DNA of 64,000 nucleotides from Cystobacter fuscus (GCF_002305875.1 NZ_CP022098.1:620001-684000), one strand, 5' to 3'. Positions 15,844 to 26,695 are shown, numbered from the stretch's first letter. Notes: a model not told the origin generated them from the sequence alone. Numbers and translations: made by a program.

Positions 15844-15867
15844 GAGGATCCACCCGGGTGGGTCCTC
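15844..15867 (+). terminator. Probable terminator hairpin
   Basis: A near-perfect 12-bp palindrome (gaggatccaccc/gggtgggtcctc) lies 26 nt after the stop of the secreted protein gene. It has no T tract, as is usual for GC-rich myxobacterial terminators. Confidence 0.45.
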
Positions 15868-15945
15868 CCGCCAGGGTCGGCGTGCGGCAAGGAGATTGCT
15901 AAGGCTTCAGACCGCTGGATGGCTTTTCCACCGGAGGTCGCTGCG

Positions 15946-16269
15946 ATGCCGCACACGGTCGAGACCCGAGTCGAAGCAATGCCTGACATCATCCTCTATC
16001 CCCGGGATACGGTGATGCGGGCGCTCGAGGTGATGCACCGCTATGGGGCGCACCTGTTGCCGGTGGTGGAGGAGCGGCACGGCGAGGTGCTCGGGCACGT
16101 CACGCTCGAGGAGCTGCGTCGCCTGGGCAACACGCTGCCGCTGGCCCGGATGGCTGAAATTCTGACGGCGCGCGCGGCGCTGGCCACGGAAGGAATTGCA
16201 GCGCCGCGTCCGGTGCGCGTGGCGTTCGTCGCGGAAGAACAGGGATCGTGCTCGACTTGGGTCCACTAG
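15946..16269 (+). CDS. Small CBS-domain-like protein
   Basis: This 107-residue protein resembles one CBS half-module: DIILYPRDTVMRALEVMHRYGAHLLPVVEERHGEVLGHVTLEELRRL is the classic CBS pattern, with the second copy replaced by an Ala/Arg-rich tail. CBS pairs bind adenosyl ligands and regulate other proteins; a single copy would need to dimerise. The ATG at 15946 has a good ggaggt ribosome-binding site; an upstream ATG at 15919 is possible. No obvious partner lies nearby. Confidence 0.65.
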   Translation: MPHTVETRVEAMPDIILYPRDTVMRALEVMHRYGAHLLPVVEERHGEVLGHVTLEELRRLGNTLPLARMAEILTARAALATEGIAAPRPVRVAFVAEEQGSCSTWVH

Positions 16270-16427
16270 AGGATGAAGAGGGGCGTGCTGGTGAACATCT
16301 CGTGTTCGCCAAGTGCCTTCTTCCTGACGACCTGCCCTTGGGGTCGCGGCCAGAAGCTTCCGGGCTTGCCAGGGTGTAACGGGCCGCCCCCACGCCAACC
16401 GATGGGGGCTAGAAGGAGGCGTGGGCC

Positions 16428-17120
16428 ATGAAGGTCATCGCGGTCATTCTCGCAGCGGGTGAAGCCAGGCGGATCAGCCATTCCAAGGCGCTCATCGAGC
16501 ATGAGGGGGGCAAGAGCTTCCTCCAATCGCTCTCATCGACGTTCGGCAAGGCGGGCTGCTCCGTGCTCGCCGTCGTGGGCAAGGACGCGGAGGCGGTGCG
16601 CGAGCAGCACCCGGCCATCCATCTGGTGGAGAACACACGTTGGAGCGACAGCCAGTTCAGCTCGGTGAAGGCCGGCCTGGACGCGGCGTTGGAAGAGGGC
16701 GCGGACGTGGTGTTGCTCCACCCGGTGGACATGCCGGCCGTGCGCGCCACCACCCTCAAGTCGTTGCTCAAGGCGCTCGGGGAGTCCACGGAGGGGCTGC
16801 GTCCCGAGTTCGAGGGGGCGCCGGGCTATCCGCTGCTCCTGTCGCGCGCGACGGCCGAGCGGCTCCGCGAGACGGCGGGGGAGGCCCAGTTGGAGGGCGC
16901 CGTGCGCGGCCTGCAACTGCGCCGCATTCCCGTGAAGGATCCGGGCGTCATCGTCAACATCAACACCCCGGAGACCTACGAGCGGCTGTTCGGCTCGGCG
17001 CCCAAGCTCGCGCCGCCGCCCAAGCGCCGCGGCAAGAAGGCGGATGCGTCCACCACCACCGAGGAGGACACGTCCGCCTCGTCCCTGAACGCGGCCTCCG
17101 AGGGTCTGCAGGGCACGTGA
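16428..17120 (+). CDS. MobA-like nucleotidyltransferase family protein
   Basis: This 230-residue protein has the NTP_transf_3 fold of MobA/MocA-type enzymes. The N-terminal signature appears as VILAAGEARRISHSKAL, a variant of LAAGxSxRxGxxK, followed by the conserved VVLLHPVDMPAV metal-site segment and FEGAPGYPLLLSR. Related proteins transfer CMP or GMP to the molybdenum cofactor, while many others have unknown substrates. The glycine-rich loop is degenerate. A Lys/Arg- and Thr/Ser-rich tail of about 40 residues (PPPKRRGKKADAS) is not part of the family. No molybdenum genes lie nearby, so the substrate stays unassigned. Confidence 0.72.
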   Translation: MKVIAVILAAGEARRISHSKALIEHEGGKSFLQSLSSTFGKAGCSVLAVVGKDAEAVREQHPAIHLVENTRWSDSQFSSVKAGLDAALEEGADVVLLHPVDMPAVRATTLKSLLKALGESTEGLRPEFEGAPGYPLLLSRATAERLRETAGEAQLEGAVRGLQLRRIPVKDPGVIVNINTPETYERLFGSAPKLAPPPKRRGKKADASTTTEEDTSASSLNAASEGLQGT

Positions 17121-17131
17121 GTGTCGGGGGG

Positions 17132-17157
17132 CTCGGGACCCGGCCGGGGGTCCCGAG
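17132..17157. terminator. Hairpin after the nucleotidyltransferase gene
   Basis: A 10-bp stem (ctcgggaccc/gggtcccgag) with a 6-nt loop lies 12 nt after the rightward stop, between two convergent genes. It has no T tract. Probable bidirectional terminator. Confidence 0.5.
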
Positions 17158-17178
17158 GGTACCAGGCTCCTTGTCGGC

Positions 17179-17958
17179 CTACCCCCTGGGTCGGTCGTGG
17201 CCCGGGGCGCGGGGCGCGGGCACCAGCCGCAGCTCCAGCCGCCGGGTGGGCTCCATCCCGGAGCCCTGCTCCGTCCACGCCGAGGCCGGGGGAAGCACAT
17301 GGCCCATGGCCACGAGCTGCTCGGGGGGAAGCTTCAGCGTCTCCGCCAGGAAGCGTGTCACCGTCACCGCCCGGGCCGCCGACAGCTCCCAGCTCGCGGG
17401 GGATGCTTCGGGCAGGGTGTCGGTGTACGCCGCCACCTGGATGACATGACCCTCCACCGCCAGCTTCGCACCCACCCGGGTGAGCAGCGCCGTGCCCTCG
17501 GGGGTCAGCGCCGTGCCGCGCGGGGCGAAGAGCAGGGGATCCGCCAACTCCACCCGGAGCTGGCCCTCCGACTCAGCCAGGAAGGCGGCGCCGCGTTCCC
17601 TTTCGGGCTGTAATAAAGACTCCAGTTCCCCGCGTGCCGCCTCGCGCCGTGCGCGCTTCACTCCCGCCTCCCCCTGCCGCCGCGCCGAGGCCACCCGCTG
17701 CGCGGCCTCCGCGCGCTGCTGCTGCTCCAGCACGCGCAACCTCCGGGCCATGCTGTCGCGCAGCACCTGCAACTCCGCCACCCGGGCCTCGGACTCGGCC
17801 GCCTCGCGCTCCAACTGCTCCGTGCGCTCCACCAGCGAGCTGATGGAGCGGGTGGCCATCCAGCCGCCCAGCCCCAGCACCGCCAGTGTTCCCAGGAGCA
17901 GCCACCTGGGCCGCCGGGTGCTTCGGGGCACCACCTCGTCATCCGCCGTCAGCTCCAT
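17179..17958 (-). CDS. OmpA/MotB-type peptidoglycan-binding membrane protein
   Basis: This 259-residue protein has a short cytoplasmic head, one transmembrane helix at about residues 19-36 (WLLLGTLAVLGLGGWMAT), and a long coiled coil rich in Glu, Arg and Ala (about 40-125). The C-terminal OmpA-like domain (about 140-245) shows FAPRGTALTPEGTALLTRVGAKL, VAAYTDTLP and WELSAARAVTVTRFLAE, which is the peptidoglycan-contacting region. It is probably anchored in the inner membrane and spans the periplasm. A leftward hairpin at 18092-18129 lies in its upstream region. Its biological role is unknown. Confidence 0.78.
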   Translation of the reverse strand: MELTADDEVVPRSTRRPRWLLLGTLAVLGLGGWMATRSISSLVERTEQLEREAAESEARVAELQVLRDSMARRLRVLEQQQRAEAAQRVASARRQGEAGVKRARREAARGELESLLQPERERGAAFLAESEGQLRVELADPLLFAPRGTALTPEGTALLTRVGAKLAVEGHVIQVAAYTDTLPEASPASWELSAARAVTVTRFLAETLKLPPEQLVAMGHVLPPASAWTEQGSGMEPTRRLELRLVPAPRAPGHDRPRG

Positions 17959-18091
17959 GGGCTCCTTCCGGGAGAAGGTTTGAAGCCCGACTGTATTCAG
18001 AGAGCGCGGGTAGGTCTCAAGGAGAAGGAGTGGGCCGTGTCACGCAGTGGATGGGTGGGGCGGACCGGATGACGCGCCGCGTCGAAAATAA

Positions 18092-18129
18092 AGGCGGCGC
18101 GTCCGTGGAGGGGTTCGGACGCGCCGCCT
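18092..18129 (-). terminator. Strong leftward intrinsic terminator with no gene directly upstream
   Basis: A perfect 14-bp stem (aggcggcgcgtccg with its complement) and 10-nt loop are followed, reading leftward, by TTTATTTTC, a rare clear T tract in this window. It lies about 134 nt upstream of the leftward OmpA-like gene and no leftward gene ends just before it. It may be a leader attenuator of that gene or the end of an unannotated transcript from 18130-18340. The remaining bases of the 17959-18337 gap show nothing else I can support. Confidence 0.65.
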
Positions 18130-18337
18130 CCACCACACCGCTCCCGGGCAGGAGCGGGCGGACGTGCAGCGGTACTTCGAGGTGCTCCGGAGCTCCTCCC
18201 AGGGGGCTCACGGGGCAGCTGGCGTGTCGCGCGCCAACGCCCACGGATGTACAGGGGGGGTCTGACATGCCCACGCCCGGGGTGCATTCCAAAGGGAAGG
18301 GCTCCTGTTGCACACTGCCCGGCTCGACTGCGAGGGC

Positions 18338-19201
18338 ATGGCGACGATGGCGATCCGGTGCGTGGTGTTGGATTTCGATGGGACGTTCACGGACGTGGTG
18401 GCCGAGGGCACCCCCTACGTCGAGCACTTCCGTCGGCGCCTGTCGGAGCTGCTTGGCCGGGACGTGGAGGATGCGGGGTGGGCGCAGGAGGAGGAGCGGG
18501 TGCTGCACAGCTCCGAGGAGCCCGGCTGGGAGGTGGCGGGGCGCGTGGTGGCGCCGGCCGTCGCGGACCCCTACCTGCTGAGCAACTTCGTGGCGCGGCG
18601 GCTGTGTGACCGGTTGGGGGTGCTGACGGACCTGGCCGAGCGGGCGGAGCTGCTCAACGTGCTCTACCGCGAGGCCTACGTGCTGGCGGGGGTGGCCTTC
18701 AAGCCCGAGGCCAGGGAGGTGCTGGAGGCGCTGCTGGACACGGGGCTGCCGGTGCACGTGGTGACGAATGCGCACACGGACACGGTGGAGGCCAAGCTCA
18801 CGAAGCTGGCGCCTCGGGGCCGCGAGCGCCTGCGGGTGTCGGGGGATGCGCGCAAGTTCCTCGTCGAGCCGCCCGCCGAGCCGGACGCGCGTTTTGGTGC
18901 CCTGCCCGAGACGACGCGGGTGGAGGGGGCCCTCAAGCGCCCCATCCACCTGCGCCGGGGCCACTATTATGAGGCGCTGCGCCGCATCTGGCGCGACACG
19001 GGCACCACCCCGGAGACGACGCTGGTGGCGGGCGACATCTTCGAGCTGGACCTGGCGATGCCCGCGGCCCTGGGCGCCCAGGTGCAGTTCGTGACGCGCC
19101 ACAACGCGTTGGAGTACGAGCGCCGGGCCATCCTCGCGCTCGGGGACAGGGGCGGCATGGATCCCAGCCTGCGCGCCATCCTCCCGCGGCTGGTGGGCTG
19201 A
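18338..19201 (+). CDS. HAD-family hydrolase
   Basis: This 287-residue cytoplasmic protein has HAD motifs: motif I VLDFDGTFTDV near residue 10, motif II VVTNAHTD near 150, and motif IV VAGDIFELDLAMP near 235. A helical cap lies between motifs I and II, so it should be a phosphatase or phosphoglycolate-phosphatase-like enzyme with an unknown substrate. The ATG at 18338 precedes MATMAIRC; a start nine nt later is also possible. There is no operon partner on the left. A lipoprotein gene follows after about 100 nt. Confidence 0.78.
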   Translation: MATMAIRCVVLDFDGTFTDVVAEGTPYVEHFRRRLSELLGRDVEDAGWAQEEERVLHSSEEPGWEVAGRVVAPAVADPYLLSNFVARRLCDRLGVLTDLAERAELLNVLYREAYVLAGVAFKPEAREVLEALLDTGLPVHVVTNAHTDTVEAKLTKLAPRGRERLRVSGDARKFLVEPPAEPDARFGALPETTRVEGALKRPIHLRRGHYYEALRRIWRDTGTTPETTLVAGDIFELDLAMPAALGAQVQFVTRHNALEYERRAILALGDRGGMDPSLRAILPRLVG

Positions 19202-19302
19202 GGCAGGGGCTGAAGCGAGGGGAGAACCGGGCGCATCCGTCACCGCATCGCGCTAGGCTGGTGGGCTGGAGACATCCGCCACACCGTCTCCAGGGGGAGC
19301 CG

Positions 19303-20265
19303 ATGAATCGCATGCGAGGCAGGACCCGGGCGTTGCCGGGGGGGGTGGTGATGCTCGCGCTGGTGCTGGGGCCGGGTTGCAAGACGCCGGGCAGCTTCCG
19401 CGAGCCCGTGGCGCTCTTCCAGGAGGGCAACACCGCGGCGAGCACCGCCCTGGGCAAGTACTACGCGGAGCTCAACCGGTTCGAGCGCGACCTCTACCTC
19501 GACGAGCGCTTGTACGACACGGGGCTGGAGGTGCTCGCCACCGACGCGGCGGGCCAGCCCACGCCCCTGGTGGGCAAGCTCTTCTCGCCCGAGTCCATCC
19601 AGGCGCGCATGGACGCCATCGCCCTGTTGGGGGTGTACGCCGAGCGGCTGGCGACGCTGGCGGGCGCCGAGGACGCGGGCAAGCTGCCCGAGGGCACGCA
19701 GGCGCTGGGCAAGCAGTTGGGCTCGCTGGGCGCGCGGATGGAGACGCTGGCGGGTCGGGGGGACGCCACCGCCAGCCGCTACGTGGCCCCGGTGACCGCG
19801 CTGGTGGGGGTGGTGGCCTCGCTCTACCTGGAGCACCAGCAGGCCCAGGCGCTCCAGAAGGGCCTGGAGCAGGGGGCTCCGGTGGTGGGGGCGCTGTTGG
19901 ACCTGCTCGAGACGGACCTGGTGGAGGTGCTCGGGCCCCAGCGCCTCACGGGCGCCAAGCAGGCCCTGTCCTCGCGGGTGATGTACTACAACCTCCAGCG
20001 GGACAAGCTCTCGCTGGCCGAGCGACGGGCGGTGCTCGAGGACATCCGCGAGGCCTCCACCGTGTACGAGGCCCTGGTGGTGGCGCACCCGGTGGAGCTG
20101 GCGCGGGCGCTGCGCGACGCGCACGAGGCCCTGTTGCGCTTCGCCCGCTCCGGGCGCGAGCTGACGTCGTTCGAGGAGCTGTCCGGCGCGATGCAGGCCT
20201 TCCAGGGCCGGGTGCGCATCGCCGCCGCCGCCGTCCAGGCCATCCATGCGCCGCCCCGGGAGTGA
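19303..20265 (+). CDS. Helical lipoprotein of unknown function
   Basis: This 320-residue lipoprotein (GPGC lipobox, Cys26) is almost entirely alpha-helical and Ala/Leu/Glu-rich, with two or three weakly hydrophobic helices (VTALVGVVASLYLEHQQAQALQ). No catalytic motif is seen. It ends 3 nt before the ATG of the next gene, so the two are probably one operon and may act together at the envelope. Confidence 0.7.
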   Translation: MNRMRGRTRALPGGVVMLALVLGPGCKTPGSFREPVALFQEGNTAASTALGKYYAELNRFERDLYLDERLYDTGLEVLATDAAGQPTPLVGKLFSPESIQARMDAIALLGVYAERLATLAGAEDAGKLPEGTQALGKQLGSLGARMETLAGRGDATASRYVAPVTALVGVVASLYLEHQQAQALQKGLEQGAPVVGALLDLLETDLVEVLGPQRLTGAKQALSSRVMYYNLQRDKLSLAERRAVLEDIREASTVYEALVVAHPVELARALRDAHEALLRFARSGRELTSFEELSGAMQAFQGRVRIAAAAVQAIHAPPRE

Positions 20266-20268
20266 GCC

Positions 20269-20595
20269 ATGTACTTCGATACCCAGACGCTGACCCAGCT
20301 CGTCGAGCGCTGTTTCGATCTGTCCATGAGTGGCGCCGTGCCGCCCGCGACGCGCGCCGAGTACCTCGCCCACGGCAAGCGCCTGCGCGAGTTGTTGATG
20401 CGGCTGCTCGGCGCGCGCTTCGACGCGGCCTCGGCCGAGTTCCAGAAGGCCAGTGCCTCCCTGAGTGACACGAACCAGGAGCTGGCCCGCGCCGCCCAGG
20501 ACGTGAAGCAGGCCACCCAGGTGGTGGCGCGCCTGGGCGAGCTCGCCGGCTATTTGGATCAGGCGCTCGCGGTGGCGGGCAAGGTCATCGCCTGA
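20269..20595 (+). CDS. Small helical protein coupled to the preceding lipoprotein
   Basis: This 108-residue soluble protein has no signal peptide and is helical throughout; the segment from about residue 60 to 95 (ELARAAQDVKQATQVVARLGELAGYLDQ) has heptad character. It starts 3 nt after the stop of the lipoprotein gene and was probably co-transferred with it. No family recognised. Confidence 0.65.
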   Translation: MYFDTQTLTQLVERCFDLSMSGAVPPATRAEYLAHGKRLRELLMRLLGARFDAASAEFQKASASLSDTNQELARAAQDVKQATQVVARLGELAGYLDQALAVAGKVIA

Positions 20596-20627
20596 AACGC
20601 CCGAAGAGGGGCCCCTGAAACGCCGAA

Positions 20628-20655
20628 CCCCGCGTTCCCAGGAGGGAGCGCGGGG
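20628..20655. terminator. Terminator hairpin between convergent genes
   Basis: A 12-bp stem (ccccgcgttccc/gggagcgcgggg, one G-T pair) with a 4-nt loop lies between the rightward small gene and the leftward atpA stop. It has no T tract and probably serves both. Confidence 0.5.
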
Positions 20656-20687
20656 CCGGGCGGGACCTCACGGAGGTGGGGCCTGGG

Positions 20688-22286
<1,599 letters not shown>

Positions 22287-22412
22287 CTACCTGAAAGTCG
22301 TCGTGGGGGGGGCCCTTAACACGCGTTCCCGGCCCACCGCAACGCGCATGGGGGCTCTCGGATACACGGGATCATCGGGCCCTTAAGCCAGGGCCCCGAC
22401 GCTGAAGGGGGT

Positions 22413-23891
22413 TCAGCAACCCGGAGCGTGGCGCGGCAGCCAGACGACGAAGCGCGTGCCGAGGCCCGTTCCGGACTCCACCGAGATGCGGCCCCCGTGC
22501 GCCGAGGCGATCTGCCGGACGATGTAGAGGCCCAGGCCCAGCCCGTCGCCATGGGCGCGCTTGCCCCGCTTGAAGGGCTCGAAGAGGGTGGCCCGCTCTT
22601 CCAGGGGCACCGGCGGCCCCTCGTTGCGCACCGAGAGGTTGATGCCGTCCGCCTTGCCCTCCAGGCGCACCTCCACCGGGGTGTCCTCGGGGCTGTGCTG
22701 CAGGGCGTTGCCTATCAGGTTGTCCAGCAGCTGGCCGAGCCGGGACTCGTCCCAGGTGCCCACCAGATCGCCTTCCGTCTTGGAGACGATGAGGCGGGTG
22801 GGGTGCGACGCCTGGAATTGATCCACCAACCGCTCCAGGAGCTTGTCCAGGGCGAAGGGCGTGGGGCGCACGGGGATGCCCCCGGCCAGCCGCGCGCGGG
22901 TGTAATCCAGCAGCTCGTGGATCATCCGCTCCATGCGCCGGGTGGCGGTGGCCACGTGCGTCACCTGCCGGGCCTGGTTCTCGTTCAGCTCGCCCCCGCG
23001 CTGCAGGGCCCCCACGCTCAGTTGGATGGCATGGAGCGGGGTGCGCAGATCATGCCCCACCACACCCAGCAACTGCTCGCGGAAGGTGTCGGCGCGGGCC
23101 GCGGCCTCCTCGGTCGCCTTGCGCGCGCTGATGTCCCAGACGGCCGCCATGCGCACGGAGCGGCTGCCATGCTCCACCTGCCGGGCCAGCAGCTCCAGGA
23201 ACAGCCGCTTGCCGTCGGCGCGCATGCCCGTCGCCTCGTAGGGCGCCTCCACCCGCCGCGCCATGGCGCGCTGCACGGTCTCGCGCGACTCGGGGGCGAT
23301 CCACCGCATGAGCGACTGGCCCGCCATGTCCTCGGGGGTGGTGCCCAGGAGCTGGGCCAGGGCCGGGCTCGTCTCGAGGATGATGCCGTTCTCGTGCAGG
23401 CAGAAGCCGTCACAGGAGACGGCGACGAGGCCGCGCAGGCGCTCCTCGCTCTCGCGCAGGGCGAGCTCCCGGTTCACCCGCTCCGTGTCGTCCTCCAGCA
23501 TCAGGCTCACGCCCGGGCGCGACGCACCCGTGGGGGCCGGAAACAGGGAGAGCCGGAAGTGGCGGGCGTTGCCCGGGGTGCTCCCGAACGTACCGGACAA
23601 CCGCGAGCCCTGGAGGCTCTCACCCGCCATCGCGCGCTGGAGCAGGGGCATCAGCGCCGGCGCGAGCCCCGGCCAGACCTCCGCCACCGTGCGGCCCTCG
23701 TACGAGGAGCCAGTCTGCCCGCTCAGGGCAATGAGGGCGGTGCTGACGAAATGGAAGCGGAATTCCCGATCCACGCAGGCCAGAGCCAACCCCGTGGACT
23801 GGAGCAACGCCCCCAGACAGGACAATGCCTCCTCGGCTGGGGAGGTCGCCAGTGAACCGGCGTGAGAACGGTGGAGGACGGGCTGCGCCAT
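22413..23891 (-). CDS. PAS-domain sensor histidine kinase
   Basis: This 492-residue soluble kinase has two PAS domains (about residues 25-140 and 145-262). The HisKA domain has the phospho-acceptor His280 in GVVGHDLRTPLHAIQ, and the HATPase_c domain shows DNLIGNALQHS (N box), GDGLGLGLYIVRQIA (G box) and GTRFVVWLP. No transmembrane helix is present. It sits between atpH and atpA, all leftward, so it may be cotranscribed with atpH. There is no response regulator alongside. The kinase call is secure; a functional link to ATP synthase is only positional. Confidence 0.88.
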   Translation of the reverse strand: MAQPVLHRSHAGSLATSPAEEALSCLGALLQSTGLALACVDREFRFHFVSTALIALSGQTGSSYEGRTVAEVWPGLAPALMPLLQRAMAGESLQGSRLSGTFGSTPGNARHFRLSLFPAPTGASRPGVSLMLEDDTERVNRELALRESEERLRGLVAVSCDGFCLHENGIILETSPALAQLLGTTPEDMAGQSLMRWIAPESRETVQRAMARRVEAPYEATGMRADGKRLFLELLARQVEHGSRSVRMAAVWDISARKATEEAAARADTFREQLLGVVGHDLRTPLHAIQLSVGALQRGGELNENQARQVTHVATATRRMERMIHELLDYTRARLAGGIPVRPTPFALDKLLERLVDQFQASHPTRLIVSKTEGDLVGTWDESRLGQLLDNLIGNALQHSPEDTPVEVRLEGKADGINLSVRNEGPPVPLEERATLFEPFKRGKRAHGDGLGLGLYIVRQIASAHGGRISVESGTGLGTRFVVWLPRHAPGC

Positions 23892-24013
23892 GATCGGAAA
23901 GGGTCACGGGCCGGGCCCGTGACACCACCATATCCGTTCCCGGAGGCGCTGGGAATACCGGGCTTGCTGGGAAATGCGCGCGAGCGGACAACGCGACTTC
24001 CCAGGGAGGGTGC

Positions 24014-24559
24014 TCAGCGCTGCTTCAGCTCGCGGCGCATCTGCTCGAGCTGGGTGCGCAGGGTGCCATCATAGAGGAGGCTGCCCACCTGGGCGGCAAC
24101 TCCACCCAGCACGTTGGGGTCGACCCGGGGCTCGAGCACCACGTTGCGCTGGGTGAGGGCCTGCAGGGTACCCGAGAGCGTCTGGAGGGTGTCCTTGGAC
24201 AGGGGGATGGCGCTGGTGACGTGGCCCCGCAGGCGGCCCGCCTGGGCATCGGCCATGTCCCGGTAGAGCCGGGCGATGTCCGGCAGGTAGGCGAGTCGGT
24301 TGCGATCCACCAGCAGGCGCAGGGTGTTGACCAGCGCGGGCTCCAGCGTGCCGGACGCCTTGATGAGCGCCTCGACGACGCGCAGGCGCTGCTCGCGGGT
24401 GTAGGCGGGGTTGAGGAGGATGTCCGCCAGCTCCCGGTTGTCGGCCACCAGTTTGGCGAAGGTCGAGACCTGCTCGGACACGGCGTCGGCGCGCCCCGTC
24501 TCGGTGGCGACGTCGAGGAGGGCACGGGCGTAACGGCGGGCAATAGACACGTTCACCAT
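24014..24559 (-). CDS. atpH: F1 ATP synthase delta subunit
   Basis: This 181-residue protein starts MVNVSIARRYARALLDVA, the classic delta/OSCP N-terminus. The C-terminal RGHVTSAIPLS and the VDPNVLGGVAAQVGSLLYDGTLRTQLEQMRRE segment are the family signature that contacts the stator. Length is normal. In most bacteria it is followed at once by atpA; here a 1.5-kb kinase gene intervenes. It is divergent from an Hsp70-family gene, and their shared promoter region is about 190 nt. Confidence 0.93.
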   Translation of the reverse strand: MVNVSIARRYARALLDVATETGRADAVSEQVSTFAKLVADNRELADILLNPAYTREQRLRVVEALIKASGTLEPALVNTLRLLVDRNRLAYLPDIARLYRDMADAQAGRLRGHVTSAIPLSKDTLQTLSGTLQALTQRNVVLEPRVDPNVLGGVAAQVGSLLYDGTLRTQLEQMRRELKQR

Positions 24560-24751
24560 GGCGCGGCGCGCTTAGCACGCCCCTCCTTTCTCGGCAATGC
24601 CTCGCGCATCCGCCGCCCGGAGCGAGCCATTAGTTCTCCTGCGCCCCCGGGCCGCACGCGGGGTGAAGCGGTGAAAGAGGCGCGCCAGCGTCCGGCTTTC
24701 CCGGCGTATCATGACCGTACGGATTTGCCTGCCGGACCCTGGTTTCTCTCC

Positions 24752-26566
24752 ATGCGTGACCCCATCATCGGCATCGACCTGGGCACCACCAACAGCGTGG
24801 TGGCCACCGTGGAGGAGGGAAGGCCCCGTGTCATTCCCTCGCGCGTGGGAGGGCGCCTGACGCCTTCCGTCGTGGGCTTCACCCCGAACACGACCGAGCG
24901 CGTGGTGGGCGCTGCCGCCCAGGCGCTCGCCTCGGAGCATCCGGACTGCGTGGTGTGGGCCACCAAGCGCTTCATCGGGCGGCGCTTCACCCCGGAGCTC
25001 GTCCAGGCGGCGCGCTCGGTGGTGCCCTACCCCATCCTCGGGGGGACCACCGGGGACGTGCGCGTGAAGATGGCCGGGCGCACCGTGCCCGTCACCCAGG
25101 TGGCGGCCATGATCCTCGGCGAGCTGAAGCTGGACGCCGAGGCCTACTTCGGACGCGAGGCGAACCGGTGCGTCATCACCGTTCCGGCCAACTTCGACGA
25201 CGGGCAGCGGCAGGCCACGCGCGAGGCCGCCGCCATCGCCGGGCTGGACGTGCTGCGCCTCATCAACGAGCCCACCGCCGCGGCGCTCGCCTATGGCCTG
25301 TCGCGGGGCTTCCAGGGCCATGCGCTCGTGTTCGACCTGGGCGGCGGTACCTTCGACGTGACCGTGCTGGAGGTCACCGACGGCGTCTACGAGGTCAAGG
25401 CCACCGGGGGTGACTCGGCGCTGGGTGGCGAGGACTTCGATCTGAAGATCGTCGACTGGTTGCTGTCGCAGATCGACGAGCCCCTGCGCGAGAGCGTGCA
25501 CCGCGACGTGGTGTCCCAGCACAAGCTGAAGGTGGCCGCCGAACAGGCCAAGCGCGAGCTGTCCGAGTACGAGGAGACGCTCATCTCGCTGGCGGGCCTG
25601 GGGGATCAGACGCAGTCGGCGCGCAAGCTGACGGGGTTGGAGACCGTGCTCACGCGCTCCTACTTCAATCAGTTGTGCGAGTCGCTCTCCGAGCGGTGTC
25701 TGGCGGTGTGCCGCTCGGTGATGAGGGACGCCGGCCTGAAGCCCTCGGCGGTGGACACGGTGCTGCTGGTGGGCGGCATGACGCGCGTGCCCCTCATCCG
25801 CCAGCTCGTGACGGACTTCTTCGGCAAGCCCCCCTCCACCGAGGTCAACCCCGACGAGGCGGTGGCGCTCGGCGCGGCCATCCAGGCCGACGAGCTGGCG
25901 CGTCAGTCCGGCGCGGCGCTGCTGCTCGACGTGGTGAGCAACTCGCTGGGCGTGGGGGTGCTGGGGGGCAAGGTGCGGCGCCTCATCCCCCGCAACCGCT
26001 CGGTGCCCGTGGTGGCCAGGGAGATCTTCCACCCCGGCCGCCATGGGCAGACCGAGGCGCGCATCCCCGTGTACCAGGGGGAGAGCGACCTGCAGGACGA
26101 GAACCGCAAGCTGGGCGAGGTGGTGCTGCGCAACCTCCAGGCGGGCTCGCGCGCGGACACGTCCCTGGAAGTCACCTTCGAGCTGTCCAACGAGGGGCTG
26201 CTCGCGGTGCGCGCCGTGGATCTGCAATCGGGCCTGAGCGAGGAGGTGCGCATGGAGGCGCGCCCCCACCTGCCGGCCAGGGAGGCCGACCGGCTCGTGA
26301 AGGAGCAGGCCGCGTACGCGCAGAAGCAGGCCCAGCAGGACGCGCGCAAGTCCGAGGACAAGTTCCGCAAGCTGCTGGAGCGGGGGGAGAAGCTCGCCCG
26401 GCTCCTGCAGCACGGCGCCGAGGAGAACCCCGGTGAGGAGGCCCAGGCGGCGGTGGCCAACGTGCGCTCGCTCCTGGAGTCGGGCCGCGCCGCCCTCGAG
26501 GCCCAGGACGCCGAGCGGTGCGCCCAGGTGGCCCGTCAGCTCACCCAACTCCTCGCGGGACGCTAG
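24752..26566 (+). CDS. Hsp70/DnaK-family protein
   Basis: This 604-residue Hsp70 has all ATPase signatures: IGIDLGTTNSVV near residue 5, VFDLGGGTFDVTVLEV near 195 and VLLVGGMTRVPLIRQLV near 333. A substrate-binding region (NSLGVGVLGGKVRRLIPRNRSVPV) and a shortened C-terminal lid rich in Gln/Glu (EQAAYAQKQAQQDARK) follow. There is no GrpE or DnaJ gene alongside, so it is probably an additional, specialised Hsp70 rather than the housekeeping DnaK. Myxobacteria encode many such paralogues and some act in motility. The ATG at 24752 fits the family N-terminus. Confidence 0.88.
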   Translation: MRDPIIGIDLGTTNSVVATVEEGRPRVIPSRVGGRLTPSVVGFTPNTTERVVGAAAQALASEHPDCVVWATKRFIGRRFTPELVQAARSVVPYPILGGTTGDVRVKMAGRTVPVTQVAAMILGELKLDAEAYFGREANRCVITVPANFDDGQRQATREAAAIAGLDVLRLINEPTAAALAYGLSRGFQGHALVFDLGGGTFDVTVLEVTDGVYEVKATGGDSALGGEDFDLKIVDWLLSQIDEPLRESVHRDVVSQHKLKVAAEQAKRELSEYEETLISLAGLGDQTQSARKLTGLETVLTRSYFNQLCESLSERCLAVCRSVMRDAGLKPSAVDTVLLVGGMTRVPLIRQLVTDFFGKPPSTEVNPDEAVALGAAIQADELARQSGAALLLDVVSNSLGVGVLGGKVRRLIPRNRSVPVVAREIFHPGRHGQTEARIPVYQGESDLQDENRKLGEVVLRNLQAGSRADTSLEVTFELSNEGLLAVRAVDLQSGLSEEVRMEARPHLPAREADRLVKEQAAYAQKQAQQDARKSEDKFRKLLERGEKLARLLQHGAEENPGEEAQAAVANVRSLLESGRAALEAQDAERCAQVARQLTQLLAGR

Positions 26567-26695
26567 GCGACGACGCGCGCACTGGCGGTTTTCTGGCTCA
26601 CCCCTTCCTCCGGGTCTCGGTTTTCCGAGGGCCCCGCCTCCGCGTGCGCCACGCCAACCCCTTGGAATCCCAGACACCCGGCACCCGCTCCATGC

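Noticed and set aside
18017-19243. Leftward frame over the HAD hydrolase region, a possible partner for the terminator at 18092
   Set aside because: It has no conserved motif, runs through the terminator hairpin and is antisense to a well-supported HAD gene.
22310-22386. Direct repeat gggcccttaa (22310-22319 and 22377-22386) upstream of atpA
   Set aside because: Ten bases in a GC-rich gap is weak; no regulator site or promoter can be assigned from it.
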